DNA from: Cenococcum geophilum 1.58
Lineage: Eukaryota > Ascomycota > Dothideomycetes > Gloniales > Gloniaceae
DNA length: 64,000 nt
NCBI GenBank assembly: GCA_001692895.1
Contig: KV748182.1
Span: 434,001-498,000 of the forward strand
Direction: 5' to 3'
Shown: positions 58,701 to 64,000 of the stretch, piece after piece
How positions within the stretch are numbered: the first letter of the stretch is position 1
How the letters are laid out: the number at the start of each line of letters is the position of its first letter
Made by a program: the position numbers and the translations under genes
Notes under the pieces: model-generated
What the model saw: the letters and a program-made list of their open reading frames with translations, nothing else
The model's database searches: none
Told to the model about the DNA's origin: nothing

Positions 58701-61255
58701 GCTTGGCTAGGCTTGATAAAGCCCTTATTTAAGTTATTAATAAGGTACTGCTTTATGGCCTATAATTCGGCAATAGACTATAGGTAGAGAGGGCTAAAGC
58801 TAAGGGTGCTTCCCTTGTCTTGCTTGATCTTAATCTTATAGTTATATAATTAGTGGGGTGGAAGCATGTTAGACGCTGCCTTAAAGAATACGTCCTTAAA
58901 TTTCTGGTGTCGATTGGGCAGTTTTTACTCTACTAGTTCTTTATCCATAAGCCCGCTTTCCTATCCACTAAGCTTACTTTCCTTTTTCTTAATTATTCAG
59001 TTAATTTTATATAGGCTAGTTATAAAGGTAATTATATTAGGCTAAACTAGGTTCTAGTAGAATCCTATAGCGCTAATATAGTAGATATTAACTAGTGGGA
59101 GGTCTGTAGGTTTCTTTGGCGTCCGTTAGGCCGTAGTTTGCGGTATAGGGTTTATAGTCTTCCTTAGCTTACATTCCATTTTCCGTAAGTTATCCTTCCT
59201 ATCTATTAGTTTAGTGTAGCGTCCGATATCCCTAGCTTTCCTTTATAGCTTTATAGGGTTCTCTATAGGGAATTTAGCTAGGTTATTACCGACTTCCTAG
59301 GTCTTTAGTGTGGGTGGCGTAATATAGGTAGTTTGGGGGCGGCGTAGTATATAGATCTGTTACGGGTTAAGCTATACGTCCTTCTTAAAGGCCTAGTCTC
59401 TGCGCATAGCATCGGCCTAGTAAATGGTATTAATCTAGGGCCGTATGAGGTTTTCTATTATAATGCTGATTTCTTTTATAAAGGAAGGGGTTGGGGGTAG
59501 AGTTTTGGGCCAGATAAGCCGTCTACTCTGTACTTTAAGCTATAAGCCTAAATAGGCTAGCTATTTTCTTCCTAAGATTATATCGTGGCTTCCTAAGTCC
59601 GTAATAAGAAAGGGGATGTTATACTACCTTTGTCCGTTAACGCGGAGGTAAATCCGCAAGATAGTTATAATAGGTGGCCCTATCCGTCCGTTATAACCGC
59701 AAATAGGGATTAGTTTAGGTAGTTCTTTAAGGGGTACATTTAAAAAGTTAGCTAGTTTTGCAGCGCACTTTATATTAATTAAGGTAAAGGCATTTACTCC
59801 TAAGTTAGCTAAAGTAGAGGTTAAAACTTAATATCTATTGCGAAATAAAGTATAAGGGATAGTGCAGCTTTTTCTACTAACTAGCTGACCCAGATTAATA
59901 TATGACATATTAATCCCTTTTAACCCTAGAGAGGAGTCTTCCTCTAAGGTTCCTCTTTTTCTAGCTCCGTACTGTCCTCCTAAATTAATAGGACCTCGTT
60001 TGTCCTTGCCTTTATTAGGCAGTTCCTTATAAGGTGGCCTATTTAACCGTATAAAAAGTAAGCTCCTTAATTGCTAAGGGCCTATATATAGGGGTCGCTA
60101 TATATAGGCCGGGTGTACACTAGGCTTATAGTAGGGGTAGCTGCGCGGCTAGCTGCCGGGTTAGCTATAGGAGTTGCCGATTATACCGGGGCACTATAGG
60201 CCGTACTTATAGTACTCATGGCCTAGTTTGTAAGGTTTCTAGTTTTTAGCCAATTAGCACGTGCCTTAATTTAATAGAGGCCTTAGTTAATAGCTAGGCA
60301 ATAGTCCGTAAGTTCCTTTAACGTCTATACCGTAGTATAAGCTAGTAATACGGCCCGCTATAGGTCTAGGGTAAGCTTATTAAAGAGGTCTGGTAGTAGG
60401 TCTTCCTAGGGGATCTAGGCCTGTCCGGCTAGGTGTAAAAAGCAGGTTTAGAAGGCTAAAAAGGTCTCCGTTGTTTTTATATTTAGGCTTTTATAGCTAA
60501 GGTAGGCGTTTCATACTTTAAAAGGGTCCTTATAAATAGAAGATAAGTATTTAATTATTTCTTCTTTAGAGATAAAGGGGTCTGCTAAGTCTTTAGTGTA
60601 TTGTAGGCGTAAATGCGTCTAGGCGTTTCCGCCAGTACGGCCGAAAATATAGGCCATTCTGGCTTAGGCGTTAGGGAAGTGGTCTATATTAACTTTAAGC
60701 TTATCTTATAATTAGAGCTTCTAATTATTAAATATAGGGTCGGTTCTGTTTATAAGTAGTAGGGGGTCCGCGACCTTTACTGACCGCTTCGGTGCTATAT
60801 AGGCCTTAGTAGATCTACTAAGGCGCTAGGATAGGGCCTAAAGGACTATAGTAAGTCTTTAGTTGTTTAATAATGACTTATTATTAGATATAGGGGTATC
60901 TCTGGCTTTAAGCAGCTTTCGCAATTATTTAATTTTAGTATTGGCAGCCGCAAGCTCCGCCTAGGGGGTTAAAACGTTAATTGTTTCTTTATCTAAAGTA
61001 TTTAAGGGTCCTATAGCTGCTTTACCTGCTGCTGTGGTTTATAGCATGGTAGTAGGGGTGTTAGGTAATTCCGGGTAATTTCTTTAGGGGTTCTAGTCTG
61101 TGCGTGTCTTATAGGTCCTTTCCTTAGGGTTCTATTCTTTTCTTTTAGGTCCTNTCCTTGTGGTCCTAGTAATGTCCTTAGGGTCCTATTCTGTGTTCTT
61201 ATAGATATATTTAAGTTCCTTCTTAGGAAGAAAGAGTAGAGTGAGCTTTAGATAA

Positions 61256-61482
61256 TGTTAGTAACTTAGTTAATTGAGGCATGAGCACGGTATGAGGGAC
61301 GTGCAAGCCTATATAATTGGATTGTCTATAAACGAGAATCTAAAGCTAAAGAAAGGAAAGGAGAAGAAGGGGAGCGCCGCTCGAAGCTATATACGATCTT
61401 CGCGTCACGTGACCGCAATATACGGCAATCTGTGGCAACTTGCCGGTGCGTAGTTCTGCCAAGTTCTGCCAGTGCCGTAATA
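61256..61482 (-). repeat. 5' LTR of the minus-strand Gypsy
   Basis: 227 bp, TGTTAG...GTAATA, followed by CCGCG. Confidence 0.9.
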
Positions 61483-62675
61483 CCGCGCAGTATAGTAGAG
61501 TAGGCTTAGCTAAACTCTTATTTAAAAATATCGGCCTTCTAGCAAAGGTCCGTAAAGATAGTTAGTTTAAAGTTAAAATTATTATTTTCACCGCTATACT
61601 TAGATTTGTTAGTATAGAGCTTAGCTAGGTTAGCTAGCTCCTTACTATAGGTCTTTACTTAGGTAGATTATAGATCTATAACTTATAGATCTATAGCTTG
61701 CGGATATATAGCTTATAGGTCTGTGACTTAAATAGCGGGGGTAATTTAGTCCATATTTTGGTTTATAGGGGTATTATAATCTATAACTTAAGAGTAGGGT
61801 ATATTTTAGCCAATAAGGTTAAGTCTAAAGCCGCTTAAGTTTATAGGACGAATTTAGTTAAGTAGGTTAGGTATAAGGCTAGCAATTATATTAAGTTTAG
61901 AAGAAGTAAAGAGTTCCTTAGTTTCTTAGAACTAGTCTAGGATTTCCTCTTTAGTCTATTTTAGTCTATTCTATTTAGTCCTTTTCGTGTATTATATTAT
62001 ATAAGGACTATACAACAGTAACTTATTTATTCCTTTTAACCTATACACCTTAGTTATATAAAAGGGTTTATAGTTTACAAATAGTAATAGGGTTACAGGC
62101 CTTAAGAATAGCTTCCATAAAGTTCGCAAAGTCTTCCTAGTATTACTCCTATAGGTCGTTATTTATAAGCTTAAAGTATTTATATTTAAGGATTTTAAAA
62201 CTAATATAGTTGTTAACATCGTTTATAGACGTAATATTAACTCCTTATCTCTACTTCTTTTAACCTTTACTAACTTGCTTGCTAATATCTGCCATATTAT
62301 AGTATAGTATGGTGCGTAGCGGGTAGTAGCAGCTTATAACGGGTGGGGGAGGTCTTATAACGGTCCGTAAAATCAATTAATAGGTCCGTAATAGTTTATA
62401 GGAGGGTAAAAGGTTTCTGCAAAAGGTCTAAAGAGGTTTAAGGTTTAAGGGGGTTAAGGATAGGGGTTCCATATAGGTCTATATTCGCGTCTATAACTTT
62501 TAGTAAACCGTACTAAGACTTAAATAAGTATATAGAGTTAGAGATAAGTCCGTAATCCCTAACTTCCGACCTTCTAGTAGGTCGTACTAGGAGTCTAAAT
62601 AAGTGGTCGCTGTCGTGTATATCGCTTAGGGGGAGGTATTAAGTAATTACTAATCTATACGCGCTTACTAATTGT

Positions 62676-64000
62676 TACGGCTCGTACAAATGCCTCTGAA
62701 CCGAAGCTTGTAGAATGCTATATTACGAAGATACTAAGCTAAGGAGCAGAGAAGGTTAAGGAAAGGACACGTTTATATATAGGCGCCAAGTCTCTAAGCG
62801 AGCCCCTAACTAGGGTCTGTAACGGTGCCGTGATATCACCCCCTCCTTTAAGAAAGCCTGCCCTTAGGCTTTGCCCCCTTGTAGAAAAGAAAAAGAAAGA
62901 AAAGAAAAAATAATCTAGCATCTGGCGCTTAATCGCGATGCCGGTTAACGTAGGACTTACAGTAATCCTATAGCTCCTGCTGCTGTAGGGGTATATTACT
63001 ATACCTAGTTAATATGGGGCAGGCAGCCGTCCTGCAGCTCCTGCTACTGCGAGGGGTATATCGCTAGGAGCCCTCCGTTAGTTATTATTCCTTCTCCCTC
63101 CTCCTAGAACTCCGGTACCTCCTAGCTCTACTATTCCCCCTTTTATTATAGCGCGCCCTAAGCTATAAAAAAAGCCCCCCTAGTCCCCCTTTTAAAAAAG
63201 TAGGCGTAAAGGTTTAATAAGGGTGGGAGGGTTAGGGAGTTACTCGTATACATATTGGCACGAGTTCTTGTCTATTTAGTAGTAGTATAGTGCCAGTAAC
63301 AGGTTGTTTAGGTAGCAGTATAATGCTAGCAATAGGGTTATATTCTAGGGAGTAAAGCTCTACCTAGTCCTGTTTAGGTCGTAAGTGTATTAGCGTAACA
63401 GGTTATTAGGGTATAGTTCCGCAAGCATATTAGCATGGTAACTTATCAGGATTGTAGCAGTACGGTGCTAGCGATAGGCCGTATTTTAGGGAGTAAAGCT
63501 CTACCTTATATATAGGTATTACTATAGGCGGAGCAGTAAAAGTCGGTCGGCTGCAGGTAGAGCAGTAAGGGTTAGTTAGCTATAGGTAGAGTAGTAAGGG
63601 TCTATTGGAATAGCAGGTATATTAACGCTATTATTATCTGGTTTATGGTTCGGCTCGTAGGCGTATTAGCGCGAGTACTTGTTAGATTTAGGTAGCAGTA
63701 TAGTGCAAGCATTGGGTCGTAATAGTAGTTAAACATAGAGCTTAGTCTATTAGTTAGTTAGTAAATCGCAGGCGTATTAGCGTAATTGTTTAGTTAGTTA
63801 GCTATAGGTAAAGTAGCAAGGTATCAGTTCTTATAGCAGTGCGGTACTAGCATTAAGTAGTAATAGTAGGTTAAGCATAGAGCTCGTCTATTAATAGGTT
63901 ATAGATCTATAGGCATATCGGCGCGGAGCTTATTAATTTAGGTAGTAGTACGGTGCTAGTGGCGGGGTCGTATCTTAAGGGACAAAGCTCTCCCTTATAT
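62676..64000 (-). mobile_element. 3' end of a further Gypsy-type element, continuing beyond the window
   Basis: A probable 3' LTR at 62676-62833 (TGTTACGG...) is followed inward by a purine tract (complement of 'caccccctccttt') and the words 'aagcctgcccttaggctttg', which also adjoin the LTR of the 55503-61482 element at about 55746-55766. The two are therefore related families. The rest, 62900-64000, is an internal region of degenerate repeats without recognisable pol domains in the window. Confidence 0.6.
63240..64000. repeat. Degenerate interspersed repeat block
   Basis: Words recur with variation: 'gtagcagtacggtgctagc' types near 63312, 63450, 63690, 63835 and 63945; 'gggagtaaagctctacctt' types near 63346, 63500 and 63980; 'gcgtattagcg' types near 63393, 63660 and 63770. 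Spacing is irregular. Probably an old tandem array scrambled by RIP. Confidence 0.6.

Larger units (their letters stand above)
55503..61482 (-). mobile_element. Ty3/Gypsy retrotransposon, complete in length, target duplication CCGCG
   Basis: LTRs 55503-55729 and 61256-61482 (227 bp each) are flanked by CCGCG at 55498-55502 and 61483-61487. They differ at about 14 positions, all transitions. Read on the minus strand, the polypurine tract adjoins the left (3') LTR at 55730-55745. Integrase about 56300-57350, RNase H about 57600-57900, RT about 58000-58850, protease about 59500-59850, zinc-knuckle area about 60010-60060, gag about 60100-61100. Broken in dozens of places. Same LTR family as the solo LTR at 11295-11531. 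Inserted into the Copia element. Confidence 0.9.
48241..62675 (-). mobile_element. Ty1/Copia retrotransposon on the minus strand, split by two insertions
   Basis: Own sequence: about 48241-52434, 54964-55502 and 61483-62675. The gag start is near 62295, gag continues across both insertions, a zinc-knuckle-like block lies at 52330-52400, integrase about 51000-51700, RT about 49500-50450, RNase H about 48890-49450, and a 3' non-coding/LTR region about 48241-48880. The domain order marks Copia. Broken in dozens of places. LTR borders could not be matched to each other. Confidence 0.7.

Noticed and set aside
1-64000. tRNA or rRNA genes
   Set aside because: I looked for tRNA A/B-box-like and rRNA-like stretches on both strands and saw none I could support by eye. 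A tRNA covariance search would be decisive.

Overview
The window is from a filamentous ascomycete (Pezizomycotina-type). The evidence is short introns with GT-AG borders, a fungal PNP/NB-ARC/TPR receptor gene, a fungal F-box gene, a CYP52-like P450 relic, Tad-type LINE, Ty1/Copia, Ty3/Gypsy, Tc1/mariner and PIF/Harbinger elements, and pervasive CpA-to-TpA decay with CpG retained. That decay pattern is the signature of repeat-induced point mutation (RIP). I cannot name the species.

Layout: (a) 1-6.45 kb is RIP-decayed repeat: the 3' part of a Copia element with its LTR, a gag-like Gypsy fragment, and a RIPped copy of a MITE family. (b) 6.45-16.45 kb is an island of more normal base composition. 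It holds a minus-strand NLR-type gene (PNP, NB-ARC, then 15 TPR units of 126 bp, the last four strongly RIPped). It also holds a solo LTR with a perfect target duplication, a Tc1/mariner element with perfect 46-bp terminal inverted repeats (TIRs), and an intact two-exon gene for a Ser/Thr-rich membrane protein. Most of the 11.1-16.4 kb part lies between one pair of mariner-like TIRs. (c) 16.46-22.19 kb is a complete-length but decayed Tad-like LINE with a candidate 13-bp target duplication. (d) 22.8-26.8 kb is a second gene island: a broken P450 and an intact seven-exon F-box gene with a 16-nt micro-exon. (e) 28.39-47.82 kb is a four-level nest: Harbinger-like element, then PIF/Harbinger, then Gypsy, then Gypsy. 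Target duplications are visible at most levels. (f) 48.2-62.7 kb is a minus-strand Copia element split by two later insertions: a 2.5-kb TIR-bounded cassette made of four unrelated tandem arrays (52.4-55.0 kb), and a full-length Gypsy with target duplication CCGCG (55.5-61.5 kb). (g) 62.68-64 kb is the 3' end of a further Gypsy element, with degenerate internal repeats.

The only plausibly functional host genes are the F-box gene, the membrane-protein gene and possibly the NLR (at least its PNP and NB-ARC parts). The most unusual objects are the minisatellite cassette, the NLR repeat array with a RIP gradient and two +1 shifts, the gene between mariner-like TIRs, and a palindromic module of about 50-75 bp shared by different retroelement families.
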